DNA of 64,000 bases from an uncultured Eubacteriales bacterium (GTDB lineage Bacteria > Bacillota > Clostridia > Christensenellales > Aristaeellaceae): NCBI GenBank assembly GCA_902778055.1, contig CACYWL010000010.1, forward strand, positions 1 to 64,000. The letters run 5' to 3'. Both the position numbers and the translations under genes were made by a program. This document shows positions 43,681-52,410 of this stretch, one piece after another (positions within the stretch are counted from its first letter, which is position 1; each line of letters starts with the position of its first letter). Below the pieces are notes generated by a model. The model searched no databases and was not told where the DNA came from. It saw only the letters and a list, made by a program, of their open reading frames with translations.

Positions 43681-43884
43681 ATGGAAAAGGAAAAGATTGC
43701 GCGCATCAACGAGCTGGCCCGGAAAAGGAAGGCCGGTGGCCTGACCCCGGAGGAGCAGGCCGAGCAGGACGCGCTGCGGAAGGAATACATCGAGGGCTTC
43801 CGGAACAACCTGCAGGAGCTGCTGGACAGCGTCGTCGTCCAGAACCCGGACGGGACGCAGCACAGGCTGCACAAAAAGCCCTGA
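43681..43884 (+). CDS. DUF896 protein (YnzC/UPF0291 family)
   Basis: 67 residues, ATG preceded by GGAGGAAACC. MEKEKIARINELARKRKAGGLTPEEQAEQDALRKEYI followed by GFRNNLQELLDSVVVQNPDG is the complete small helical DUF896 pattern. Function unknown; the B. subtilis relative belongs to the SOS regulon, a hint from the family only. Confidence 0.92.
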   Translation: MEKEKIARINELARKRKAGGLTPEEQAEQDALRKEYIEGFRNNLQELLDSVVVQNPDGTQHRLHKKP

Positions 43885-43910
43885 AGCACTATAGCCCCGG
43901 GGAAAGGAGC

Positions 43911-43939
43911 TTGTCAAGAGCGGCGGGATTGGCTATAAT
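43911..43939 (+). promoter_or_regulatory. Promoter of the DUF1292 gene
   Basis: TTGTCA and perfect TATAAT with a 17-base spacer. Confidence 0.7.
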
Positions 43940-44031
43940 AGCCACGCGGGCCCGGAGAGACGCCCGGCGGCCGGAGGGGCCGGAGAAATGGCCGGAGGAC
44001 CGGCGGACACCCAATCGAAAGGAGACGGACC

Positions 44032-44367
44032 ATGAGCGAAATGAACCAGGACCCCAACCTGAACGAAGAAGAGCTGGGAATGGATGACGACCTGATCGTC
44101 TTTGAGACGGAGGACGGCGAGGAAGTGACCTTCGTGATCGAGGATTACTTCTTCTACAACGGCGATGAATACGCCGTGCTGACGGAATACGACACGGAGA
44201 AGGACGAGGTCAAGGACGAGGGCAGCATCGTCTGCCGGGTTGACGCCGTCGAAGGCGAAAACGGCGAGGAGGACGAAGAGTTCGTGCCGGTCGAGGACGA
44301 CGAGCTGGCCGAAAAGCTGATCGAGATCGCCAACGCCCAGCTGGCGGAGGACGAAGAGGAAGAATAA
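44032..44367 (+). CDS. DUF1292 protein (UPF0473-like)
   Basis: 111 residues, very acidic. IVFETEDGEEVTFVIEDYFFYNGDEYAVLTEYD is the DUF1292 core, which forms a small beta-domain; the rest is Glu/Asp-rich and probably flexible. AAAGGAGACG lies before the ATG. In many Firmicutes this family sits with alaS or a Holliday-junction resolvase gene; neither is present here. Function unknown. Confidence 0.92.
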   Translation: MSEMNQDPNLNEEELGMDDDLIVFETEDGEEVTFVIEDYFFYNGDEYAVLTEYDTEKDEVKDEGSIVCRVDAVEGENGEEDEEFVPVEDDELAEKLIEIANAQLAEDEEEE

Positions 44368-44370
44368 AAA

Positions 44371-44399
44371 GACGCCCGGCCGCAGGGCCGGGTGTTTTC
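44371..44399 (+). terminator. Terminator of the DUF1292 gene
   Basis: Stem GACGCCCGGCC/GGCCGGGTGT-type with a GCAG loop and a TTTTC tail. Confidence 0.8.
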
Positions 44400-44523
44400 A
44401 AATCGGGGCGGCCGGGAAGAGGGCGGACCGGGAAAAGGCCTGCGGCCTTCCTGGCCCCGAAGGAAAAGATCCTGACGGAGGCGGCTCCGGACGGGACGGA
44501 AAACAGGAGGATTGGAGCGAAAG

Positions 44524-45630
44524 ATGAGCCGGACGGGAAGAATTGTGATCTGCGTAATCTGCGGGCTGCTGATGCTGGCGGCACCGTTTCTGATTTCATC
44601 GCCTTCCATGCTGAGCGAGGTGAAATGGGAGCTGATGGACAGCGGCAGCGAGGAGGACGGAGAGGAGCTGGAGCTGGATTTGGGCCGGCTGCTTTTCGGA
44701 ACCGCCCGCGCGGAGGACGGACTGATCGAGGAGGTCATCTCCGAGGGGGATTCGGAGCTGGGCGAAGCCATCTATGAGCTGCCTTTCGACTTCAGCCTGC
44801 CGCCGGAGCCGAAGGAGGAGAACTACACGGAGAACGGATACTCCGACGAATCCATCCTGGTGAAGCTCGAGGAGCGGGAGGAGGACGGCGTCATCTGGGA
44901 GCTGGCCTTCGTGCAGATCGCCTCCCCGACGCAGCTGAGGACCGCCACCGCGACCTCCCATGAGATGAACGATCTGTATGCCGTCGGGACGGAGAAGGAG
45001 CTGGAGAAGGCTCTGAAGAAGACCCTGACCAGCACCCGGACGAATACGGTTTCCGCCATCGCGAAGGAGAACCGGGCGGTGATCGCCCTGAACGGGGACA
45101 ACTTCGTCGACAAGCCGGACAAGACCAGCTTTGAATACCGGATGACCGGGAAGATCCGGAGTAAAACCAACAAGACCAAGGACATGCTGATCATCGATGA
45201 GAACGGGGATTTCCATCTCATCCTGGCCGCACCCGCCAAGGAGCAGGGCGCCGCGCTGGAGGCCGCCGCGGCGGAGCACCGCATCATCAACGCCTTCACC
45301 TTCGGCCCGGCCCTCGTGATCGACGGGGCGGAACAGCAGATCAACCCGGAATACGGCTACAACCCCAACGGCAAGGAGCCCCGGGCGGCCATCGGCCAGC
45401 TGGGCAGGCTGAGCTATGTGCTGGCCATCGCCAAGGGCCGGGGAGCCTCCAGCGGGACGACCCACCAGGAGCTGGCCCACTTCATGGCGGAACTCGGATG
45501 CCGGCAGGCCTTCAACCTGGACGGGGGCAACTCCGCGGAGATGTACTTCCACGGGGAGACCTACAAGGGACAGGCGGGCAAGGAGCGCGGCCTGAGCGAC
45601 ATCATCTATTTCGCGACGGCGATTCCGTAA
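44524..45630 (+). CDS. Phosphodiester glycosidase (NAGPA) domain protein, secreted or membrane-anchored
   Basis: 368 residues from the ATG at 44524 (GGAG six bases before it). A TTG start at 44512 would leave only one base after AGGAGG. The N-terminal helix (IVICVICGLLMLAAPFLI) is a signal or membrane anchor. The C-terminal half is the phosphodiester glycosidase (NAGPA/DUF2233) domain: ALNGDNF, DMLIIDENGDF, FGPALVIDG, RAAIGQLGRLSYVLAIA and MAELGCRQAFNLDGGNSAEMYFHG. Such domains act on sugar phosphodiesters in envelope polymers; the exact substrate is unknown. The central 70 residues are acidic. Confidence 0.82.
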   Translation: MSRTGRIVICVICGLLMLAAPFLISSPSMLSEVKWELMDSGSEEDGEELELDLGRLLFGTARAEDGLIEEVISEGDSELGEAIYELPFDFSLPPEPKEENYTENGYSDESILVKLEEREEDGVIWELAFVQIASPTQLRTATATSHEMNDLYAVGTEKELEKALKKTLTSTRTNTVSAIAKENRAVIALNGDNFVDKPDKTSFEYRMTGKIRSKTNKTKDMLIIDENGDFHLILAAPAKEQGAALEAAAAEHRIINAFTFGPALVIDGAEQQINPEYGYNPNGKEPRAAIGQLGRLSYVLAIAKGRGASSGTTHQELAHFMAELGCRQAFNLDGGNSAEMYFHGETYKGQAGKERGLSDIIYFATAIP

Positions 45631-45711
45631 GCCGGCCGCGCCGGCGCTGAACCGGGAACGGGAAGGCCCCGGCGCCCGGAAAGAATTGCTGACAACCGGA
45701 GGGACACACCG

Positions 45712-46656
45712 ATGCATCTGTATGAGGAAGCGGAAAAGATCAGCCTCGCGGGGCTGGAGGTTTACCGGTTTGGCTTTTTTGTGCTGCTGGGGATGCTGGC
45801 CGCCGCGGCCGGCATGGGCTTTCTGAGCTGGGCCCGGCGGGCGAAGAAGGGTACGGCCCCGCTGCTGCTGCTGACCTCTCTGCTGCTGGGCGGACTTTTC
45901 TCCCGGCTCTTCTTCTGCCTGCTGAACCAGGAGCTGGGCGTCATGATGCCCTTCGGAAGCTGGTTCGCGGTGACCGGCGGGGGATGGAGCATGATGGGCC
46001 TGGTGGGCGGCGTGCTGCTCGCGGCCTGGATCACGGCGAAAATCACCCGGCAGAAGGCCGGGCTGACGCTGGATCTCGCGGCATGCGCCCTGCCGCTGTT
46101 CATGGGGCTGGAGCGCCTGGGCGAGGGCAGCGTGCCGGACTTTGACATCAGCCGGCAGCTGATGACCACCTTCCTCAACGGGAGCTTTCTGACCGTGAAC
46201 CAGGGGGAAAACTGGTTCCTGCTGACCTGGAAGCTGGCCGGCATCGTCATGCTGGCGCTGTTCCCGATCCTGGTCTGGGACATGATCCGGAGCAAACGGG
46301 ACGGGGATACCTGCCTGCTGTTCCTGCTGCTGTTCGGCGCGTGCAGCGTGCTTCTGGAAAGCCTGCGGTACGACCGGTTCCTGAGCATCACCTTTGTGGG
46401 GCTGGAGCATGTGGCGGCGGCCCTGTACCTGGCCGCGGGGGTGATCACCCTGGCGGTCCGGGCGGACCGGCGGCAGAGAAAACTGGGAACCGCGGCCGTG
46501 ATCAGCGTCTTTGCCGCGGCCGGGATCGCCGTCGGGCTGGAGTTTGCCCTGGACCGGACCGGATTCAACGCGCTGATCATCTATCTGTTCTACTTCCTGA
46601 TCATGGCCGTGCCCGTCACGCTGAGCCTCCTGCTCAGACGGGCGGAGAAGCGCTGA
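45712..46656 (+). CDS. Lgt-like (prolipoprotein diacylglyceryl transferase family) membrane protein
   Basis: 314 residues with about seven to nine membrane helices. Position and order of the motifs recall Lgt: YRFGFFVLLGMLAAAAG at the front, a GGGWSMMGLVGG segment where Lgt has its His-Gly loop, GLERLGEGSVPDFD where Lgt has its Arg-rich loop, and ESLRYDRFLSITFVGLEHVAAAL near the end. The usual HGG catalytic His and the N-containing motif of Lgt are not obvious, so it may be a degenerate paralog with another role. Weak ribosome site. It could be transcribed with the upstream phosphodiester-glycosidase gene. Confidence 0.6.
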   Translation: MHLYEEAEKISLAGLEVYRFGFFVLLGMLAAAAGMGFLSWARRAKKGTAPLLLLTSLLLGGLFSRLFFCLLNQELGVMMPFGSWFAVTGGGWSMMGLVGGVLLAAWITAKITRQKAGLTLDLAACALPLFMGLERLGEGSVPDFDISRQLMTTFLNGSFLTVNQGENWFLLTWKLAGIVMLALFPILVWDMIRSKRDGDTCLLFLLLFGACSVLLESLRYDRFLSITFVGLEHVAAALYLAAGVITLAVRADRRQRKLGTAAVISVFAAAGIAVGLEFALDRTGFNALIIYLFYFLIMAVPVTLSLLLRRAEKR

Positions 46657-46674
46657 AAGGAATGATTCCAAGGG

Positions 46675-46704
46675 AGACCGGAGCTTTTTCCGGTCTTCTT
46701 TTTT
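46675..46704 (+). terminator. Terminator after the Lgt-like gene
   Basis: 8-bp stem AGACCGGA/TCCGGTCT with a GCTTTT loop, followed by TCTTTTTTTAC. Confidence 0.9.
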
Positions 46705-46796
46705 TACTTTTCACCGAACGGTCACACAATAACGTCTGCCAGTTCATAAAACCGTGCTAAAATCCCTTCGTCCGATTGAAGGAGGTTGTCTGAAGC

Positions 46797-47864
46797 ATGA
46801 GTGAGACAGGGCTGAAGAAGAAAAACGGAAAGAAGAAAAAGAGAATTCTGCGAAGGATCCTCTGGACGCTGGCGCTGCTGGTCATCCTGGCCGGCGCGGG
46901 CATCTATACCTGGGCGAAGCTGAAGGATCAGTATACGGTGACCTATGATGAATACACCGCGACCACGGGCACCATCTCCAACTCCCTGAGCTTCAGCGGC
47001 AATCTCGCCCTGCGGAACAGCCAGACCTGCACCGCGGCCGGAAACGCAACGGTCCGGAACGTGTACGTGAAGGAAGGGGACTCCGTAAAGAAGGGGGACC
47101 GGCTGGTGCGCCTGAGCACGGGAACCACCTTTACGGCGGACTTTGACGGAAAAGTGAACCAGGTCAGCGTCGAGAACGGGGATGAGGTCAGCAGCGGAGC
47201 AGCCCTCGTGCAGATCGCTGATTTTGAACATATGCAGGTTTCCTTCCGGGTCGATGAATATGATATCGGAGACGTGCAGGTGGGCGAGCGGTGCACCGTG
47301 ACCGCGACCGCAACCGAGAAGGTCTTCGAATCCACCGTGGAGAGCATCAACTATATCTCCTCTTCCACCGGAAACGTGGCGTACTATACGGCGACCGCCC
47401 ATGTGGACGTGGACGGAGAGGTCTATCCGGGCATGCAGGTTACCGTGACCATCCCCCAGGAGGAGGCTGCGAACGTGGTGATCCTGAAGGCGGAGGCGCT
47501 GAGCTTCACGCTGGAGAATCAGGCTTTTGTCTACAAGATGAAGGAGGATCAGAGCCTGGAGGAGGTGCAGGTTCAGGTCGGCGTCAGCAACGGGAACTAC
47601 GTGGAGATCAAGTCCGGGCTGGAGAGCGGAGAGAAGGTTTACACCGTCAGCGAAACGAAGGAGGACTCCCTGACCAGCCTGTTCGCGGGCATGTTCGGCC
47701 AGCAGAGGTTCAACCGGCAGAACGGCCGCCAGAGCAACCGGCAGAACGGGGAAGGAAGCAACTGGCAGGGCCAGAACGGCGGGCCGGGAGGAGACATGCC
47801 CTCGAGGCCGGACGGATCCTCATCGGGAGGATCTGCGCCCGGCGGAAACGGCGGTGGCAGATAA
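46797..47864 (+). CDS. ABC-exporter adaptor protein (HlyD/MFP-like)
   Basis: 355 residues, ATG preceded by AAGGAGG. One N-terminal helix (ILWTLALLVILAGAGIYTW, about 22-40) anchors it. A lipoyl/barrel-sandwich pair follows, NVYVKEGDSVKKGDRLVRL and FDGKVNQVSVENGDEVSSGAALVQI, then a beta-barrel (FRVDEYDIGDVQVGERCTVTATA). The tail from about 300 is Gln/Asn/Gly-rich and disordered. It belongs with the next two genes as a MacA-like adaptor in a Gram-positive exporter, where no outer-membrane channel is needed. Its last bases overlap the possible GTG start of the ATPase gene. Confidence 0.88.
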   Translation: MSETGLKKKNGKKKKRILRRILWTLALLVILAGAGIYTWAKLKDQYTVTYDEYTATTGTISNSLSFSGNLALRNSQTCTAAGNATVRNVYVKEGDSVKKGDRLVRLSTGTTFTADFDGKVNQVSVENGDEVSSGAALVQIADFEHMQVSFRVDEYDIGDVQVGERCTVTATATEKVFESTVESINYISSSTGNVAYYTATAHVDVDGEVYPGMQVTVTIPQEEAANVVILKAEALSFTLENQAFVYKMKEDQSLEEVQVQVGVSNGNYVEIKSGLESGEKVYTVSETKEDSLTSLFAGMFGQQRFNRQNGRQSNRQNGEGSNWQGQNGGPGGDMPSRPDGSSSGGSAPGGNGGGR

Positions 47865-47865
47865 A

Positions 47866-48561
47866 ATGGACAGCATCTTTTTCCGGATGGAAAACATCAA
47901 CAAGTACTACCGTATGGGCGACGAGGACATGCAGGTGCTCCGGGATGTGAACCTGGAGATCCGGGAGGGGGAATACCTCTCCGTGCTGGGTCCCAGCGGC
48001 AGCGGAAAGAGCACCCTGATGAACATCATCGGCTGCCTGGACACCGCTACCTCCGGCCAGTATATTCTCCGGGACCATGTGATCGAAGACATGACGGAAA
48101 GCGAGCTGGCGGACATCCGCAGCCGGGACGTGGGATTCGTCTTTCAGAACAGCCAGCTTCTGCCGAGGCTGGACGCGGTGCAGAATGTGGAGCTGCCGCT
48201 GATCTACGCGGGCGTAAGCCAGCGGGAGCGCAGCCGCCGGGCCAGGGAGATGCTGGAGCGGGTCGGACTGGCGGACCGGATGGGACACTACCCGAACCAG
48301 CTTTCCGGAGGGCAGCAGCAGCGCGTCGCCATCGCCCGGGCCCTGGTGACCAACCCAGGCATTCTGCTGGCGGACGAGCCCACCGGCGCGCTGGATCAGA
48401 AGACCGGCAGGCAGATCATGCAGCTTTTCCGGGAACTGAACGACGAGGGACGGTCCATTATCATGATCACCCATGACATGAACATCGCGGCGAACGCGAA
48501 ACGGGTGGTTCATATCATCGACGGCGTTCTGACGGAAGGGGGGAGCACCTCCGATGCTTAA
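47866..48561 (+). CDS. MacB/LolD-type ABC exporter ATP-binding protein
   Basis: 231 residues from the ATG at 47866; a GTG at 47854 inside the adaptor gene is an alternative. Walker [11 protein letters not shown] near 41-50, the Q-loop [25 protein letters not shown], signature [16 protein letters not shown], Walker [13 protein letters not shown] and switch MITHD are complete. [10 protein letters not shown] and [10 protein letters not shown] mark the LolD/MacB subgroup, which drives mechanotransmission by an FtsX-type permease rather than substrate passage through the membrane. It precedes the permease with an overlap of 8 bases. Confidence 0.94.
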   Translation: MDSIFFRMENINKYYRMGDEDMQVLRDVNLEIREGEYLSVLGPSGSGKSTLMNIIGCLDTATSGQYILRDHVIEDMTESELADIRSRDVGFVFQNSQLLPRLDAVQNVELPLIYAGVSQRERSRRAREMLERVGLADRMGHYPNQLSGGQQQRVAIARALVTNPGILLADEPTGALDQKTGRQIMQLFRELNDEGRSIIMITHDMNIAANAKRVVHIIDGVLTEGGSTSDA

Positions 48562-49768
48562 AACCCTGAAGGGCGCCCTGATCATGATCGGCGAATGCTT
48601 CCGGATGAGCCTGAACAACATCCGGGGGGCGAAGGTCCGGTCCTTCCTGACCGTACTGGGCATCCTGATCGGCGTGATGGCGGTCATCACCCTGATCACC
48701 ACCGTGAACGGCGTGACCGGATCCATCAGCGACAGCTTTATGAGCATGGGCGCGGGCACCCTGACCGTCTCGGTGACGGGGAGTGACCTGAAAACCGGGA
48801 TGACCAAGGCGGATCTGGAGGCCATTGCCGCACTGCCGGAGGTGGAGGGCGTGGCCCCCACCGTCAGCATCTCCAACGCCCGGGTCAGCCGGGGAGGAAG
48901 CTACGAGAGCCGAATCAGCGTCAGCGGGAAGAATGCCTACTATTTTCTGAGCAACCCCGAGGTCGTGACGCGGGGCCGGGCCCTGAGCTTCATCGACGAG
49001 GACAACATGACCTATGTCTGTCTGATTGACAGCGAGATGATCGAAACCTTTTTCTACGGCGTGGATCCGGTAGGCCTGAACCTGTACATCAACGGGATTC
49101 CCTTCCAGGTGGCGGGCGTCTTCTCCGCGGAGAGCACGGAGAACATCGCCTCCATTTTCCTGGGCTCCCCGAGTATCCTGATTCCCTATACCACGGCCAT
49201 GAAGATGAACAGCACGGCCGAGGTGACAAGCTTCACGGTATACATGGCGGACGGGATGACCAGCGACACGGTTTCCGCCGCGGTGGAGGAGGCCATGGAC
49301 GCCATGTTCTCCTTCGAGGAGGATACCTTCACCATCACGACCATGGACGCCATCGAGGACACCATGGAAACCATGATGGGCATGATGACCACGCTGCTGG
49401 CCGGCATCGCGAGCATCGCGCTGCTGGTGGGCGGCATCGGCATCATGAACATGATGCTGACCACCGTCACGGAGCGGACGACGGAAATCGGTCTGAAGAA
49501 GGCGCTGGGCGCCCGGCAGTGGCAGATCCAGCTGCAGTTTCTGATCGAAAGCTTCCTGCTGAGCCTGATCGGCGGGCTGGCCGGCATCGCCCTGGGACTT
49601 CTGCTGAGCATGATTCTGAGCAACGTGATGGGCACGGCGTTCCGAATCAGCACGGACGCGATCCTGCTGGGCTTTGGGTTCTCCGCGGCCATCGGCATCA
49701 TCTTCGGATGGGCGCCGGCCCGGAAGGCCAGCCGGCTGAACCCCATCGACGCGCTGAGGTCCATGTAA
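48554..49768 (+). CDS. MacB/FtsX-type ABC exporter permease
   Basis: 404 residues. The first helix follows MSLNNIRGAKVRSFLTVLGILIGVMAVI. A large periplasmic-type domain (about residues 55-270) comes next, then three C-terminal helices with the conserved AIGASKKDI-like GLKKALGARQWQIQLQFLIESFLLSLIGG coupling region. The full set EXPORTS lipoproteins, peptides or antimicrobial compounds; in Gram-positives such systems often give antimicrobial-peptide resistance. Adaptor, ATPase, permease and the second adaptor-like gene form one operon. The substrate is unknown. Confidence 0.93.
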   Translation: MLKTLKGALIMIGECFRMSLNNIRGAKVRSFLTVLGILIGVMAVITLITTVNGVTGSISDSFMSMGAGTLTVSVTGSDLKTGMTKADLEAIAALPEVEGVAPTVSISNARVSRGGSYESRISVSGKNAYYFLSNPEVVTRGRALSFIDEDNMTYVCLIDSEMIETFFYGVDPVGLNLYINGIPFQVAGVFSAESTENIASIFLGSPSILIPYTTAMKMNSTAEVTSFTVYMADGMTSDTVSAAVEEAMDAMFSFEEDTFTITTMDAIEDTMETMMGMMTTLLAGIASIALLVGGIGIMNMMLTTVTERTTEIGLKKALGARQWQIQLQFLIESFLLSLIGGLAGIALGLLLSMILSNVMGTAFRISTDAILLGFGFSAAIGIIFGWAPARKASRLNPIDALRSM

Positions 49769-49841
49769 TCCCGGGCGGGTGAACGGAGATACTCCCTGGA
49801 ACAGGGATCAAAAACATCAAACGGAAAAGGAGAGAAAGAAG

Positions 49842-51056
49842 ATGAAGAAGACAGGACTGGCGCTTCTGCTGGCGATCTGCATGCTGGGCGCGGCGGCGGC
49901 GGAGACGATTTCCTTCAGCGGAACCGTGGAGGCCAGCGAGACCGCCCAGGTCTACGGGACGGCGGGCCTGACCGTGGAGACGGTGCCCGTGCGGGTGGGG
50001 CAGGCCGTGACCGCGGACACCGTCATCGCGACGCTGAAAACGACGAAGGTCTACGCGCCGGAGGACGGAACCGTGTCCGCCGTGTTCGCGGAGGCCGGGG
50101 ACCGGGCGGATGCCGTGACGGAGAGGTACGGCGGGATCGTGTACCTGGAGAGCCCCTACACCCTGATGGTTTCCACCACGACCAGCAAGGCCTACGAGGA
50201 AAAGGAGAACTATATCGTGCATCCCGGCGAGACGGTGTATGTGGTCAGCCGGAGCCATAACTCCACCAGGGGAAAGGGGATCATTACCACCGTGGAGGGG
50301 AGCTCCTATACGGTGCTGATCACCGAGGGCGAGTTCCTCGTCGGGGACAGCGTCAATATCTGCCGGGGATCCAACTATTCCATGATGACCAGCCTGGGCC
50401 GGGGCAACATTTCCCGGGTTTCTCCCACCGCGGTGACCGGCAGCGGGTACATCGTTTCCTGCGCCGTGCAGGCGGGGGACAAGGTGACCCGGGGCCAGCT
50501 GCTGTTTGAGACGGTGACAGGGGACTTCGGCAGCCCCGAGGAGGTCAGCACGGAGATCAGGGCCGGCACGGACGGGGTCATCTCCAGCCTGAATATCAGC
50601 GCGGGCGGCAGCCTGGAGAAGGCGGGCGTGATCGCGGAAATCTATCCGAAGAACGCGGTGCAGGTCACCGCGGAGGTGTCGGAGACGGATCTGAAGGAGC
50701 TGTCCGTGGGGCAGAAGGTGAAGGTGGAGCTGGACTGGAACCAGGATCTGGGCGTCAGCTACGAGGGCACCGTTGAGATGATCTCCTGCCTGGGCACCGC
50801 GGGGGAGGAAAGCACCACCTTCCCGGTGTACGTCTCCTTCCTTCCGGATGATAACACCCGCTACGGCATGACCGCGCTGGTGACCACGCTGGAGAGCGGA
50901 GAAGAAGCGGAAGACGAAAACGCGGAGGAATCCGGGGAACCGGAGACCGGGGATGAAGCCGGGCAGGAAGAAGGTCCGGAGGCGGCCGGCCGGCCCGGGG
51001 AGACGGAGAATACCGGGGAAAGACCCCGGGGCGAGGGCCGGCAGCGGACGGAATAA
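49842..51056 (+). CDS. Second adaptor-like secreted protein (HlyD/barrel-sandwich)
   Basis: 404 residues from the ATG at 49842 with AAAAGGAGAG upstream. Signal peptide LALLLAICMLGAAAAE. Barrel-sandwich hybrid elements are visible twice: ETVPVRVGQAVTADTVIATLKT with APEDGTVSAVFAEAGD, and SCAVQAGDKVTRGQLLFETVTG with AGTDGVISSLNISAGGSLEKAGVIAEI. A beta-barrel follows (VTAEVSETDLKELSVGQKVKVELDWNQ). The tail is Glu/Gly/Pro-rich and acidic. It is not a duplicate of the first adaptor in sequence. It lies 73 bases after the permease, so it likely belongs to the same exporter. Confidence 0.82.
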   Translation: MKKTGLALLLAICMLGAAAAETISFSGTVEASETAQVYGTAGLTVETVPVRVGQAVTADTVIATLKTTKVYAPEDGTVSAVFAEAGDRADAVTERYGGIVYLESPYTLMVSTTTSKAYEEKENYIVHPGETVYVVSRSHNSTRGKGIITTVEGSSYTVLITEGEFLVGDSVNICRGSNYSMMTSLGRGNISRVSPTAVTGSGYIVSCAVQAGDKVTRGQLLFETVTGDFGSPEEVSTEIRAGTDGVISSLNISAGGSLEKAGVIAEIYPKNAVQVTAEVSETDLKELSVGQKVKVELDWNQDLGVSYEGTVEMISCLGTAGEESTTFPVYVSFLPDDNTRYGMTALVTTLESGEEAEDENAEESGEPETGDEAGQEEGPEAAGRPGETENTGERPRGEGRQRTE

Positions 51057-51213
51057 TCCGGAAGAATACGCTCCGCGGCAGACCCATTGATCCCGGACCG
51101 GAAAGCGTTCCGGGACGGGGCGAACAGGAAACCGGTTTTTTTCAGGCGGAGCGGCGGCTCCGCCTCTTCCGTTTGTTTCGGCCCGCCCCGCCTTCCTTTC
51201 CCCCGCGTCAGGC

Positions 51214-51242
51214 TTGCGAAACCGGCGGATTTCCTGTATCAT
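51214..51242 (+). promoter_or_regulatory. Promoter of the 51.3-kb secreted-protein gene
   Basis: TTGCGA and TATCAT with a 17-base spacer, 40 bases before the start. Confidence 0.6.
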
Positions 51243-51282
51243 ACAGCATGAAAGTGAAGCGTGGAGAGGAGCGCGGCATACG

Positions 51283-51894
51283 ATGGCGGGGAAAAGGATG
51301 AAAAGGGCATGCTGTCTTTACCTGGCGGCAATGCTGATGCTTTGGGCGGGCGCAGGCTCCGCCGGCGGCGTGATTCCCAATCTGCGGGAGGATCCCGTGC
51401 CCACGCCGGCCCCCGGGGTGTTTTCCTTCCGGGGCGGCGTGCAGTGGAACATGACGCGGGAGCTGGTCAAGGCGCTGGAGACGGTGGAGCTGACCGAGCG
51501 CGCCCAGGACGGCTGGAGCATCCTGTTTCCGCTGACCCGGGTGGAGGTCAGCCGGTATACCGCCGACCTGGTCTACATGTTCTACAATGACCGGCTGAAG
51601 ATGATCTCCTACGATTTCGGGGCGGGCGGCACGCAGACGGATTTTCAGTATCTGACCGGGGCGCTGGATTCGGTGTACGGGGATCATACCGAACCCGCCG
51701 CGGCGGACATCATCGGCGTCATGGATCAGATCTATCCGGGCTACTACAGCGCGGAGAAGCTGCTCAATCGCAGGGGATGGAGAGCCGGCGAGGATACGCT
51801 GATCTATCTGTACTATTACGCGGAAAATGCCTACGCGATCCTGTACGTCTGCGCGGGCGGCGCGCCGGCCTCCTATGTGACGACCGGGCTGTGA
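51283..51894 (+). CDS. Secreted protein of unknown function
   Basis: 203 residues from the ATG at 51283 (GAGAGGAG upstream). The signal peptide is RACCLYLAAMLMLWAGAGSAGG; two adjacent Cys at its start do not form a clear lipobox. The mature protein is compact and aromatic-rich (FSFRGGVQWNMTRELVKALE, VYMFYNDRLKMISYDFG, TLIYLYYYAENAYAILYV). No family recognised. Its sequence pattern, with the repeated strand-like segments and no catalytic motif, suggests a small binding or stress-type domain. It starts an operon with tadA (39 bases apart). Confidence 0.75.
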   Translation: MAGKRMKRACCLYLAAMLMLWAGAGSAGGVIPNLREDPVPTPAPGVFSFRGGVQWNMTRELVKALETVELTERAQDGWSILFPLTRVEVSRYTADLVYMFYNDRLKMISYDFGAGGTQTDFQYLTGALDSVYGDHTEPAAADIIGVMDQIYPGYYSAEKLLNRRGWRAGEDTLIYLYYYAENAYAILYVCAGGAPASYVTTGL

Positions 51895-51933
51895 GCCGCC
51901 GGGCGGCGGAAGCGGGAAGGAAAGGAAAGACCC

Positions 51934-52410
51934 ATGGACGGAATGGAGGCCGCGCTGGAGGAGGCCCGGAAGGCGATGGTGGAGGGCGAGGTGCCGGTGG
52001 GCGCGGCGCTGCTCCGGGGGGAGGAAATCCTCTGGGCGGATCATAACCGCCGGGAGCAGCGGCAGGACCCCACGGCCCACGCGGAGATGCTCTGCCTGCG
52101 GGAGGGCGCCGGACAGCTGGGAAGCTGGCGACTCGAGGAGTGCACGCTGTACGTGACGCTGGAGCCCTGCCCCATGTGCGCCGGCGCGATGGTCATGAGC
52201 CGGCTTGGAAAATGCGTCTGGGGCGCTGCCGACCCGGAAAAGGGATGCTGCGGCAGCGTATACGATCTGCCCGCGGACCCGGCGCTGCATTCGGACACCC
52301 GGTGGACCGCGGGCGAGCGGGAGAAGGAATGCGCGGCGCTGCTGGAAGCCTTCTTTCAGGGCCGGCGGCGGGAAAAGGACGGGGAAACATCCGGCGAAGC
52401 GGGGAAATGA
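51934..52410 (+). CDS. tadA: tRNA-specific adenosine deaminase
   Basis: 158 residues. TadA converts A34 of tRNA-Arg(ACG) to inosine. HAEM with His49 and Glu51 is the catalytic zinc site, completed by PCPMCAGA with Cys79 and Cys82. VPVGAALL and GAADPEKGCCGS are also conserved. Full length for the family. The stop codon overlaps the next start (ATGA), implying coupled translation with the MBL protein. Confidence 0.96.
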   Translation: MDGMEAALEEARKAMVEGEVPVGAALLRGEEILWADHNRREQRQDPTAHAEMLCLREGAGQLGSWRLEECTLYVTLEPCPMCAGAMVMSRLGKCVWGAADPEKGCCGSVYDLPADPALHSDTRWTAGEREKECAALLEAFFQGRRREKDGETSGEAGK

